Positions 36,061-47,733 of a DNA stretch of 64,000 nt are shown piece by piece. Every line of letters starts with the position of its first letter. Within the stretch, counting starts at the first letter, position 1. Source of the DNA: Vanilla planifolia (Eukaryota; Streptophyta; Magnoliopsida; Asparagales; Orchidaceae); assembly GCA_023846275.1 (NCBI GenBank), contig CM043875.1, forward strand, positions 7,266,626 to 7,330,625, read 5' to 3'. The notes beneath the pieces are model-generated. The model had not been told where the DNA came from. It made no database searches and was given only the letters and a program-made list of their open reading frames with translations. The position numbers and the translations under genes were made by a program.

Positions 36061-38499
36061 ATGAGACAAAAACTCAAATTATACTTATCCTAATATTATT
36101 TCTATAAAAACTATGATAAAATTATTATCTAAAGTATTTTAAAAAAATATCAATATATAAAAATCAATATAATAAATAACTTATATCAAGTCATATGATA
36201 CAGATTAGCCACATTAATATGAAACTATCATCAATGTATAATACAGTGCTACAATCCAAAGTAATAAGTATTGTATCAGGATTCTATCCACTAAAATATT
36301 TAGTAAATATATCTATCATCTATATCCTCATATTTTTCATGTTCATGTTAAGTGAATGTATTATCTATGATATAAATATTATTGAAATTTTATAAGCTTA
36401 ATAGATAAATTTATAAGAAAACAAAATAATAAAGTATGATAAAAAAATCATTATTTGAAGTAATATATAAGAATTGATATGCATGATATATATAGAAATA
36501 TCACAATATGATAAAAATATTTAAAACATTTATTATATATTCTAAATTTTCATATAATTCTTAAAGTAATAAATTCTTATATTATTTTTTATTTTTTAGA
36601 GTTATGTTTCCTTATTTTGAACATTATCTTCTTTATCCTATATATAGAATAATCAAATGATCTTTACCTATAAGTATGAATATGATCAACATTCAAATCA
36701 TATAAGATTGTGGTCTTAATGACCACATCTAGCCATCCTATACAAAGTATTATTGGTTATATCTACAAATATGGGTACAATTTCAAAGTATGCCTAGTAT
36801 TAATAATTATCTCATGAAATGATATAATAAATATGTCATTAATATCTAATAAAGGTATGAACCCAACTTGTAGCTAGCCACTCTTCATAAAATATTAGTG
36901 ATTATTCAACTAGCTGAGGATAATGTCTCAAAAACACTCAATTATATATTATTAGATTAAGGCTAATAGACTATGCAACTAACTAATTACATGATCATAA
37001 ACACAATTATTTTACTCATGACTTGGAGTTTATTGTTATGGTATTTTTTTTCTAAAACTTTAGTGTCATTATTTATTTGGGATTCAAATTAAGTTTTACA
37101 TTGATTATAAAAGTATTGAATATTCTAAATCAATAGAAATTAAATTTAAGATGATACTAATTAGAAGTTATCAAATATTATAATTTGATGTACAAAATTA
37201 CATATGATTCAAATTGAACTATATTAGTTTTTCAATATCTTATCAACACTCCCCTTAATATCATCTACCATATTTTTTATATCAATTTGTTCCACTAGAT
37301 ACAAAATTAGTTATGCTACTATTAGGTTTGTCCAAAGATTGGAATTTACTAAACCCTAATGTATTAGAAATATTGTCATTATAATTACTATAACTACCTA
37401 TTTTCTTCAAAAATGCCATTAAATTTTTGATATTCCATTTTTTCCTCTATTTATTTGGATTTTCATGGCATTTTTCTTCATATTTATAGTTCTAACATAT
37501 TTCATAACTTTGTGTAATTAATGGTTCTTATTAACATTAAGGTTACATAAACCTCATCAAGAAGACAATGAATGTGTAATATTTTTGTTCTTTTGAGGTA
37601 ACCAAATTTGATATAGTTTGTTAGATAAAAAAAATTGTACTTTTAAGATGTTATTGACATTTCTCTTTATAATAGAATATCAAAATTTTATTTTATTAGT
37701 ATAGTGGATGTATTACCTGTGATATAAATATCAATAAAATTTTAAGTACAAATTAAATAAAATATAATTACAGTTTTTTTAAATTTCTAATTTTTAATAT
37801 TTTTTATGTTTATAAGACCTAATCTTTTCTTTGATCATTATTCTTTGGATTCCTCATATATGTATATAAATGACCTCCTATTAACATGCAATTAAAATGG
37901 TACGACCTCCAAACACTTGTGATCATTATATATGTATGACTTACAGATGTATACTTTGTCATTCTTCACAAAATACTAAAATAATATATATATATATATA
38001 TATAATAAGATCATGATACTCATAAGATAATCACTAAATATGACATATACCTTATAGTCACTCACAAAGCACTAGTGATATATATAATAAAGATGATATC
38101 TTAAAAAAATCTGTTTTCATTATTTCATTTTATTTTCACCCTAAAGTTATTTTTAATATTCAATATTTTTAAATTAATTATCATGACTAATATTTATAAT
38201 ACATAGTGAAAGATAACATGGGAAAAATATTCTAATTTTATAAATAAATCAATAACTAAATATGTTTATGTCATCATAGTTACAAAATTTATCTACTTAA
38301 ATCCAAAATGAGAATTTATTGATCAAACTTTTTCTTTTTATGTCTTCCTACAATGCATATATATATATATATATATATAATAATTATAATATAATCTTTA
38401 ATATGATGTAATTAATAGTTATTTCTATTTTTTAAAAATATTAATAATTTTTTATTCCTTTATATCACTATTAAGCAACATACTTGTATGATTTTCATA
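36061..38499. repeat. Dispersed AT-rich repeat, copies 2 and 3, with TA runs
   Basis: 36300-36735 and 37690-37930 are direct relatives of 32840-33264 (GTGAATGTATTATCTATGAT in one, GTGGATGTATTACCTGTGAT in the other). Relatives of the 161-bp unit follow each. TA runs at 37984-38006 and 38357-38379. No coding sequence recognised. Confidence 0.45.
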
Positions 38500-39120
38500 T
38501 CATATAAGAAGATTAGCTCTATTTCGCTTCCTGTTTATCATTCTCAACTGATCATATGATATGACCACCTAGATCTTCTAGTATAACAAATATTCTTTAA
38601 CAAAAACTCATACGATTCATCCTATGATCCTCTGTGCTCCACTAATTATACAGATGATCACCCAATCATACTATATTTTTATAATTGTCGTTCTAATCAA
38701 CTAATCTAGCTTAATGACTGCTATACTTGTATAATATATCCCATCATCCAGTATGATAATCATTCCTATTTGTTCATTACGATGCTTAAACCATTATACA
38801 ATATAATCACACATTGTAAAATATGATATTATAAACTCTAATATGATTCACATAATATACTAATCTAATCCTTTAATCTAAACTCATTAAGATTAATCAT
38901 ATAAGTGCGATCAACTTTTTCCAGTTGTATAAAATCATCGTCTACCCAATTCTATTGACTTAGCACATATCGTCTAATATGATTGGGTAATCAAATAATA
39001 TGATTTGTTTATTAATACATATACGTATCTCAATAGATTAATCTAAATTCTTATTTTAATCAACTTAAACTAATCGTACAAATATGATTTGAGCTATCGT
39101 ACTTGTACAATGCTACACGG
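38500..39120. repeat. Second AT-motif block (ATCATATGATATGAC / TCGTACAAATATGATTTG)
   Basis: Repeated phrases on both strands: TGATCATATGATATGAC, AATCATACTATATTT, CTTGTATAATATATCCCA, AATATGATTGGGTAATCA, then GTACTTGTACAATGC. It shares its motif vocabulary with 10850-11640 and 63240-63900. Confidence 0.4.
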
Positions 39121-41590
39121 TTAAATATATCCTCATCTTAAACTTCTTAATTTTGACTCAAACCCCTTTATATCCATTCCAACTTTCTTTTTACAACTCT
39201 CTAATCATCAAAAAAACCTTTAAATGAGCCTAAATTTGTTGAATATACAATATTTAAGAATGTAATAGAAACCCATCACTTGGTTAGCTACTATTTTTTT
39301 ACTTTCCTTTAGTAAAACCTACTTCTAACAATTCTTTTCCTCTCCCTCATTAATTCCCAACTTCTCCTTAACCCATAGCAAGGCTCCTTAAAGATCCTCT
39401 ACACTTTCTCCTTCCTTTGTTTTATAATTTTCCATTAATTCTTCTTGAACCAAGCTTCCTCTCTCTCTCTCTCATTTCCTCTCTTACTTTTTTTTAAAAT
39501 AATTATAACTAACTATTTAGACTTTTAAAAATTATAAATAAAATACCATTGAATTTCTCTTAAGAAGCTCTTTTATAGTATATTTAAATAAAATGTTTTA
39601 CTCTAGCTGAACTCATGATAAGCCTATTATGATCAAATAAAATTATTAAAATTTTAACATAAAAACACACATCTCAAAAAATTAATTTTATTATCTTAAA
39701 ATGTATATGAGTACAATCATAGTGGCTTAATTTTAAGGTTTGTAATATATTAGAAATGATAAAATTATAAGCTATTTTAAGAGAATTATAAAAGTACAGA
39801 ACAAGATCTAGGATACATATTTAGGAATATAATTTTAATTATTATTTATTTTAATTTTTTATGTTTTAAGTCATGTAATATTCTAAAAAATTATAACTAC
39901 TTTTATTTTTTCTTGAGTTAATTGTCATTTAAATTTTAAATATCTTCTCTTCATAAAAATAAGGATTGAGTAAATCTATCTTATATTTTTATATCTTATA
40001 TTAGATGAGTCTATTTTATATTTTTATGTTGATTTTATAAATAACTTGAAAGTCTTATAATTAGAACTTTTGGAATGAATTAAAATTAAAACATTAAAGA
40101 GTTTTAGAGCTTAAAATAACTCATCCTTTGTTTTAAAGATAAGGCTTATCTCCACCAGCTATCCTTGCTATCATCATTCCATTACACAAGTCCTTCCCTC
40201 ATCGTGTCCCTTATTAATTTGGTATCAAAACCTTGGTGATCCTTATTCCAATAATTTTTGTATTAGATCCTTGGTTTCTTCCTCCACCAATTTGTCCAAT
40301 ACAAAGTGATTAACCTAGCTAAAACTCACACTAGCTAGTGACCCCAAGCCGTGGGCTAAGATAGTAAGACCATAATAAGAGGCCTAATAACCTCATCATA
40401 GCCAGGGACTATACCACCTTGTAAGGGAAAGCATTCAAGCCAAAGAGCATAATATCTCTTGTCATGTATACAATTGTAGGTTAATCTCATACCTCACCTT
40501 AGAAGATTGTGTGTGACTCTCTCAACAAAGTATAGGGTACCTCTATAAGCTTTTCCATGACATGAAGACTCAATGCTCTTAAATAACATTAGTAACACAA
40601 TATTACTACAAAAAAGAATAGGATAATCAAAATAAAAGTGAGAAAAAGAGTTTGCATTGTCCAATACATCACAACCCCACTCTGCATCCCTCTTCCATTA
40701 ACCACAACCGCATGAAAGACGTTGCATCCTAAAAAGAGTAATCACCTCTCTTGGGCCCCAAGTTCTTATAATAATCCTCCTCATAAGTAGCCATCTTCAT
40801 CTCAAGCCGATCATCATAGATTCCCAAGACAATGACACTGCTACACCACCAAAATCCTCTTCCAATATTCAATCATGAAAACATCTGTATCCTTCACAAT
40901 ATTACAATGAAAAAATATTACAAAGATACAAAGAGCTTCCACATGAGCCATTGAGGGGGGCATTGATTGAAAAACATTCAAGCAAAATGCTGAATTCACA
41001 TCCATATACATAATAACAACAAAATAGGAGAAAGTAACAAAAAAGTATTATAAGAGACCAATCTACTTGAAAGATGTTAGAGGGCCTTTGATTACAAATC
41101 TTAGTGCCTCAATTGTCCAAATAAAAGTCTTAACCTTATGCAATGTCTTACTCTTTAAAGGTCTAGATTGCGTCTTATTGATTGCTCTGCCATGTATTGT
41201 AGTAGTTGAAATCTTTGAACTAAATTTGCAAGAAGGAAAGGGGTGGAGATCATTTCTAATAATATATTATAATGATAAGATTACACAAATATTAGAAGAC
41301 TCTTAAGAGAAAGAAATTATGATATAAAATATATTAAGAAACTTAAAAATATATAAAAAATTTAAACAAAACAACCATCATAATTTATATTAAGAAATTA
41401 TGAAATAATTTGATTTTTGAAATAAATTATAAATGAAACTCTTTAAATTATAGATGAATATGTATAATCTAAATAACCATCACTCTCATCCCTCGAGTAG
41501 TTTATGATAACCGATCGTGTCCACGAGAAATAAATATTCATTCGAGGGCTAAAGAATCTTCTATTTAAGTGCTTATATCGATTCCTGGAA
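39121..41590. other. Repeat-derived spacer upstream of RS31
   Basis: AT-rich to about 40130, then a richer 1.2-kb stretch. TTTGGTATCAAAACC at about 40218 resembles a primer-binding site for initiator tRNA-Met (TGGTATCAGAGC), so an LTR may end just before it, but I could not find its partner or a gag frame. From about 41300 the sequence is low-complexity up to the RS31 promoter. Confidence 0.4.
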
Positions 41591-41811
41591 GCCCTAAGGC
41601 CCCTTTGATATACCACATACGCACGTTCGTGGGTTCTTCTCTCGCCGAAAGGTTAGGGTTTCATAGTTGAGAACTCGAATGGGTTATTTCTTTATGCCTG
41701 CTGCTCCTGTTATCTTGTGGTGGGAGTAGGTTTCCACCTTTCCTTACCGTGCTCTTATCATCGTGCAAATCCAGGGTTTTTTGAATTCTGTTCGCTTGCG
41801 TGGTCTTGACG
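41591..41811 (+). promoter_or_regulatory. RS31 5' UTR and probable leader intron
   Basis: A GC-richer leader. AAAG|GTTAGG at 41651/41652 and CCAG at 41771-41774 could bound a 123-base leader intron. TTAGGGTTT (41654-41662) is a telo-box in reverse orientation. The start of transcription is not visible. Confidence 0.45.
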
Positions 41812-44769
41812 ATGAGGCCTGTCTTCTGCGGGAACTTCGAGTACGATACTCGCCATTCAGATCTGGAGCGGCTCTTTTCCAGATATGGAAGGGTTGATCG
41901 GATCGACATGAAATCTGGTAAATTAGTAACTCTCTTGCTGTGTTTCCGGTTTAGTTTCACATTTGCCATAATTTCTTTCAAAAGATTTTGATCAGATTTG
42001 TGGCTTATTCACTCTTGTTTTGGAGTATTTAAAGATCATGTTATGGGAGAAGTAACTTCCCTTTTCTTCAGTTGGAACAGAATGTTTGATTATCGATTGT
42101 ATAGTAACTTAGAAGAGCCAGAAGACCGGATAAACCAAACTGTATTATCATTATTTTTTAGTCAGTTACAAGTGTAGGATCCCTATTAAAAACAGTGTTT
42201 AGCCAATTAGTGAATTACTTATTGTAGTTGCCACACCAAAACTTGATACTTTTCAAAAGTAGTTGGTGTGAATTGAGAGCACTTGAGTTGGTGAATTTTG
42301 TATGCCTTTCTGGTGGTTCAGTTTCTGAAGCTGCTGGAGGAGATGCAAATTTTAAATTAAGTTGTGGCCGCCTGCCTTCAGTGATATTTTTTTTTTTTTT
42401 GAATTAGTTCTATAATACCTTTGTATTTAACAAAACGCTTCAATTTCTTTGTGGTATGAGCTACTTCTTAAATAGTAACATAGTGAAATAAATTGTTCAG
42501 CAATTATTTTGGCATGTTTTTTTCATTAATCCTTTTTTAAGGTTTTTCTTTTGCTGCATGTATCATCTCATTGGTAGATGATGCCTCTCATTTCAGCTGC
42601 TTTTATGAAGCAGGATCATTCTTTCACCCAAGATTTTCGTTAAATTCGATAAATTGATCAATCAGTTAGGCACTTGCTACTTAGCATTGGCAATGTAGCT
42701 TGTATCATCTGCTTTAAGAAAAAAAAAAGAAAATAATTAATCTTCGTAAAACCAGAAAGTAGGCTTCTGCAAGAAGAACCTTTGTGTTTAAATGTTTGTT
42801 TTGACGCAGGAAGCAGTAAAGGAAACTGAGCTCTATCTGGGCTCTCCATCTTCCATGCAAACCTTTCATGCCAAATGGAAACCTTTCTGCCGGGCTATCA
42901 GCTCCTACCATTAACTACTGGCACATCTTTCATTTCATTGAAACAACCATCTGTTTCTCATTCCTGCCTAGTCTAAAGTTGCCATAGCCAGAGCATCATT
43001 GCTGAAGTGCCGTTCCACATGCTGTGCCTGCTGTATGCCTGCTCTACAATACAATGTGAAGCATGCTCAGCAATGGCTACTGACCTTGGATTAATTATAA
43101 GCCACCATGTTTAGTCTCATCTTACAAGGACTTCATTTTTGACATTCCTATGTTCATCAAGCCTTCCAACCAATTTCAGGTGTAGTATTTTTTTTAATAT
43201 TCTGAGCAGGAAAAAGTGAACTGATTGGTTGTGGTAGTGTTGAAGTAAACGGAAATGACTTAAAAAAACAAATATTTTTCTCTCAGTACTTCTCTTACTT
43301 TTCTTTCAGGTTTTGCCTTTGTTTATTATGAGGATGAGCGAGATGCAGAAGATGCCATAAGAGCACTTGATAATGCACCTTTTGGGTATAGCAAGCGTAG
43401 GCTTTCAGTCGAATGGTCAAGGGTAAAATTTGTCTATCTATGTTTTAATCTGTTTCTACAACTTTGCATCTGTTAGATATAGGGTTAAAATACATTGGAT
43501 GCCAAGTTGAACTCATTTGCACATCCGCATTTTTCAGGGTGATCGTGGACGTTATCGAGATGATTCAAGGGGAATGGCAAATGCAAGGCCAACAAAAACA
43601 CTATTTGTCATTAATTTTGATCCACTTACTACAAGAACTCGGGACATTGAGAGGCATTTTGAACCTTATGGTAAAGTTCTAAATGTTCGCATAAGGAGGA
43701 ATTTTGCCTTTGTGCAATTTGATAGCCAAGAGGAAGCTACGAAGGCTCTCGAGTGTACTAACATGAGGTATCTTTCTAAATGCATTTTCTATCAAAGCTT
43801 ATCCATCAAGCATTTTATTCTATTGCCGTTTTACAATTTTCAATGCATGTAGCTGGAGACATTTTGGGTTATGTCCAGCGTGCATTTTCATTCTTAAGAT
43901 TAAACTTAATTCAACGGCCGTTTGCTTTCTCTAATTTCATATCTGAATATGTTTGCATTTATAGCTTTATATGAATCATCTTATGTGAAAAGTTGGATCT
44001 ATCAATTTGTTTCTTATTCTTTATTTCTTAATTAATTGTTGCTCGATTCATTTACAGTTGATTCTAATCTCGTTTTCTTCTGTAATATTTGAATTATTAT
44101 TTTGTTGATTTGTTTTTTTTTTTTTTTTTGTTCACTCATAAGCATGTTTTTTATCAACATTTTCTTGCAAATTCATTGATTTATTTATTTTTAATAAATA
44201 CAGCTCAGCTTATTTATGTTTTTGAGAGTAGGGGTTTGGTTTAGTAATGATGTTGTTATGCAACGTATTAGTTTTTAAAAATATTAAGTATCTTTAAATA
44301 ATATTATTAAAATTATATTATTTTATTAAAAAATAACAAATGATGTAAAGCCAAACCATAAAACAAGATATCTACAAATTTAATATATCACTGTGATAAT
44401 TTAAATGGTGATTTTATCTAATTAATGACATCTAAAACTATAAGTGCAAACAATAGGAGATCATTGCTTGCAGTTTAGACCAATTCTTGGTGCCTAAGAG
44501 CAATTCTTCCCTTGTGCAGCAAACTACTGGACCGAGTCGTCTCGGTGGAGTATGCCCATAGAGATGATGGTGAACCGGGAGACAGGTATGACAGCACCAG
44601 GAGAGGCTTTGGTAGACGTGGTGACAGCCCATATGACCGCTCTCTCAGTCCAGTTCGCAGAAGTCGTCCAAGCCCCGACTATGGTCCGAACCGTAGTCCG
44701 GTTTATGATCGATACAGCCGACCATACGATAGAAGCCGAAGCCCCGATTATGGCCGTTACCGACGGTAA
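41812..44769 (+). CDS. RS31: Serine/arginine-rich splicing factor RS31 (plant RS subfamily)
   Basis: Four coding exons, 41812-41917, 43310-43422, 43538-43767 and 44520-44769 (TAA), all with GT/AG borders and consistent phase, encode 232 residues. The start ATG gives [20 protein letters not shown], the usual RS31 N-terminus. RRM1 spans residues 2-73 (RNP2 VFCGNF at 4-9, RNP1 SGFAFVYY at 35-42). RRM2 spans 93-163 ([14 protein letters not shown]). A short RS/DY-rich tail (about 165-232; [27 protein letters not shown]) follows. The family binds pre-mRNA in nuclear speckles and sets splice-site choice. A 3' UTR intron is likely at 44776-44878. The first coding intron is 1392 bases and contains a candidate poison exon. 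Slightly shorter than Arabidopsis RS31 (~264); the tail is the shorter part. RS31 and RS31a cannot be told apart by sequence alone. Confidence 0.95.
42810..43179 (+). other. Candidate poison exon in the first coding intron of RS31
   Basis: Within the long intron a GC-richer 370-bp block is framed by GTTTTGACGCAG| at 42809 and CAATTTCAG|GTGTAG at 43179/43180. All three frames contain stops, so inclusion would truncate the protein within RRM1. Plant RS-subfamily genes are known for alternative splicing with premature stops in this intron. The exon itself is inferred from splice-site-like borders and base composition. Confidence 0.45.
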
Positions 44770-46168
44770 AGGGAGGTAATGTTTTAGTTGTTCTGCTTTT
44801 AAATTACACTATGAATCAATTGTCTTCAATGGACCTATATAAACATCCTTTGTTCATATGTTTTGTTTCCTATGCCAGGCAAAACTGGTTAAAATGCTCT
44901 TGAAATGAAGCCCGTTGAGCATATTGAGCCACAGGAAGTATTAATAGCTTGGCATTTGGAGTTAGCGTGTTAGATCAGCGTTTTGTGCTGGAGTTATATG
45001 TGTAGTTCTGACGGTTGTGTTTTGTCTAGTTGTTGATCGAACCTTGCATGTGTTTTCAGTACAACGTGAAAAACATTTGAATTTATATTCCAAGTTTTTT
45101 TTTTTTAATTTTGGGCAACAAAGAATGACGTGTGTTTGGCTATTTTCACCTTCTTTTATTCATTGAGCTACGACACTTTTTGTTCGCCAGTATTATATTA
45201 AATGTGTTTTTGACAGCCCTGTTTTTAAAGGGGTAATCTTAAATACAGTTATCAAACATGACTTAGTATTAAATTGGTTTAATATTTAATTAGGTTAATT
45301 GATTATTTAATCTGGATTAAGACTTTAGAACTAATTCCCATGAATTTGTTAAGGATTGGAGAGATTGTGTAGCTGATTTGGGCATGTCCACAATATTGTT
45401 TATTCTATATTATTTAAGTTAGTTTAACTAGATTAGTCTGAATTAACTCCAACTATTTGGTGTACGAATTGATTTAATTAAAAAACTAGTCAATTTATTG
45501 TTGAACTTGTTAAATTTGAAAAAAAGATTAAATTTGTTGGACAGAGATGGAATAATTTTAACTTCAATATAAATCGATTTATGTTATTTGGGGGATTTAT
45601 GAGTGAAAAGATAAATGATAAAATTTCAAAAATAAACTTTATGTGATTCATTTTAAGTTTAACAGTCAAATATGAAATTATTTCTTCCCAATTTAATTGA
45701 AGATAACAATCAAACATGATTTTTTATTATTTTACTTATTTAACATAAAAATAATTAGGTTAAACTGGTCCTAACTAACCTAACTGATATCACACGTTGT
45801 GAAATAAGGTCTTCAATTTTCACTATTAAATGAAAATTGAACAAAAAAAAAAATTTGTGAACCCATTGATTCAGAAGCATCGTTTTCTCAAAAGATTTTT
45901 TTTTTTTTTTTTCCTGAATTGCTCGGTAGAAGTTTCATTTGTTAACAATTTCTTAACCAAAAGGGGGTTGCAGAAACACGGCTCCCGCTTTGAGACAAAG
46001 ATGACGCTTTTGCTCCGATCGGTACCGGAGAAGAGCCGATTCATTATTTATGAGGAACAGAGTTACAGAATAGCATTGGCCATCAAGAAGAAAAACAGGA
46101 AAGGAGTTCAAATTGGAATCGAAATACGAATGGATGAGGTGAAGCAAACCAGATTGCAGAAGATCGAA
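44770..46168. other. RS31 3' UTR and AT-rich spacer to the KIC-like gene
   Basis: 44770-45065 is the probable RS31 3' UTR, with an intron at 44776-44878. 45120-45950 is AT-rich. 45200-45800 carries two similar phrases (GTTATCAAACATGACTT and AACAATCAAACATGATT) but no clear terminal repeats. The last part is the 3' flank of the minus-strand KIC-like gene. Confidence 0.5.
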
Positions 46169-46558
46169 TCAAGCGTCGTGGCGGCGGTGGTGGAGTAGGA
46201 TCTCGCGATCCATGGCCTTCTCGAGCCAGGACTCTGCGTCGGACATCATTCCAGGGCTCAAACGAACCATGAGGACACAGAACTCGTCCTCGCTGAGAAC
46301 GCCGTCTCCGTCGAGATCCCCCTCCCTCACCATCGCCTCGGCCTCCTCCACCGTCATCCCCTCCATGCCCAGCAGCGCCGCGTTCCGACGCAGGCTTTCC
46401 GCCGTGATCGACCCACGGTCCTGATCTGCCAGCAACCGGAAACCACCGCACAACTCCGAAACGAAGTCCTCCGCCTCCAGCTTCTCCGCCATCGCCGGAA
46501 GAAGGTCCTCGTACTCCTCCGTCACTTCTGAGATATCTTTCTCATCGGAAGCCGACAT
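46169..46558 (-). CDS. KIC: KIC/PBP1-like single EF-hand calcium-binding protein
   Basis: Intronless, 129 residues, ATG at 46556-46558; an in-frame GTG just upstream is not needed. The order EEYEDLLPAMAEKLEAEDFV, then SELCGGFRLLAD, then ITAESLRRNAALLGMEGM, then MVREGDLDGDGVLSEDEF, then CVLMVRLSPGMM matches plant KIC. KIC binds the kinesin KCBP in a Ca-dependent way and restrains it in trichomes; its relative PBP1 binds the kinase PINOID. The sole EF-hand loop, residues 81-92 (DLDGDGVLSEDE), has all Ca ligands (D1, D3, D5, S9, E12). KIC is favoured over PBP1 by the MVREGDLDGDG and LLAD phrases. The C-terminus is short and basic (HHRRHDA). Third positions are GC-rich. A 70-residue frame on the other strand is a shadow. 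Confidence 0.92.
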   Translation of the reverse strand: MSASDEKDISEVTEEYEDLLPAMAEKLEAEDFVSELCGGFRLLADQDRGSITAESLRRNAALLGMEGMTVEEAEAMVREGDLDGDGVLSEDEFCVLMVRLSPGMMSDAESWLEKAMDREILLHHRRHDA

Positions 46559-46760
46559 CACTGCTCTGTTTGCGTGTTTGCACGGTAGATGCTTGACGAA
46601 ATGAGTGGCCCAACTAACGCCTCGCCATTTCTTCTCGTTTTAATAGTGTTTACATGGTGAGGATGGGTGAGGTGCGGACGTGATTACCTCGACATGAAGG
46701 ACACGAGAGACGGGATTTCGTCGAAGTTTCCTTCTTAGGAAGTTCCCCAGGCATGACGAT
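46559..46760 (-). promoter_or_regulatory. Promoter and 5' UTR of the KIC-like gene
   Basis: Read on the minus strand, a TATA-like CTATTAAAA (complement of TTTTAATAG at 46638-46646) lies about 85 bases before the ATG. A TGGGCC site-II-like word (around 46607) lies between it and the gene. The block is less AT-rich than what lies beyond. Confidence 0.5.
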
Positions 46761-47516
46761 TCTGCTCACCGCCACGTACGATTCTCCCCGGAAAAATATG
46801 ACACCATTTTGACATTCTTCTATTTCGATGTTTTCAACCTATAATTTATTTTAAACCCTTTTCCAGTACAGCTCTCTAGGAAAACGTTACGAAAAAAAAC
46901 TGGTGTCTTTTAATATTTACATTATTTTTTATTGTTATTAAATAGGATACAAAATTACAAAAATTATAAATTTTCAGAAAAAAAAAATTAAAAAAGATTT
47001 CATCAAATTATCATAATGCATACCAACACATCAATATTTGTACTTTTGAATTTCGTTTATGCGTAATAAAAATTAAAAAAAAAATTATAATGGAACTGAA
47101 CAAAGAATTATGCACAAAAGAAAATTCCCGTTTTTTTTTAAACGTTGGTCAAGTGACAGCTCACTTCTGGCTTCTTGTATGTTCCCTATTCTCCCACTGT
47201 TGTATTATCCGTTGTAAGAATAAAGACTTAGTTTCATATTATGCCGCCGATGAAAAATTCAATTTAATCGAGAGCATAAAAAAGCTAAAATAATATGGAA
47301 TCTCACGGCATTCTTAATGCCAAACAATAACGGCTAGAATGTCAATGTAAGTTTGATAAATGCAAGAAAAATAAAAAATAAAAAATAAAATAAAAACAAG
47401 GTAGTCAATATTACAAACTCTTCCCAACTTGGGGTAAGTTGCAACGAGTAATAAAATAAGATAAATAATTCACACAAAATAAAGTAGAATGCAGCACCAT
47501 CTTATCCATACTATCA

Positions 47517-47574
47517 ACAATTCATCTGGATTTCCTCATCAAAAAAAAAAAAAAAAAAACAATTCATCTGGATT
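47517..47574 (+). mobile_element. Micro-insertion: 8 bases plus poly(A) between 16-bp target duplications
   Basis: ACAATTCATCTGGATT occurs at 47517-47532 and again at 47559-47574. Between them are only TCCTCATC and about 18-19 A. This is the structure left by target-primed reverse transcription of a LINE or SINE that was almost wholly 5'-truncated. Confidence 0.8.
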
Positions 47575-47682
47575 ACTAATAGCATTTTATATTTATCCTT
47601 TAAACAAAAATATACATAATAATAATATAAATATATATGTAATATTTAAAATTTTACATGTCACTATTTCAAATAAAAAATT

Positions 47683-47733
47683 ATCTATATACTCTTTTTT
47701 TTTTTTTTTTGATATTCATCTATATACTCTTTT
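47683..47733 (-). mobile_element. Micro-insertion on the minus strand: 7 bases plus poly(A) between target duplications
   Basis: ATCTATATACTCTTTT occurs at 47683-47698 and 47718-47733, separated by a T-run and GATATTC. On the minus strand the insert is GAATATC plus poly(A), and the duplication starts AAAAGAG, which fits the L1-type endonuclease preference for TT/AAAA. It lies about 110 bases from the similar insertion at 47517-47574, and both inserts end in ATC before the A-run. Confidence 0.75.
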
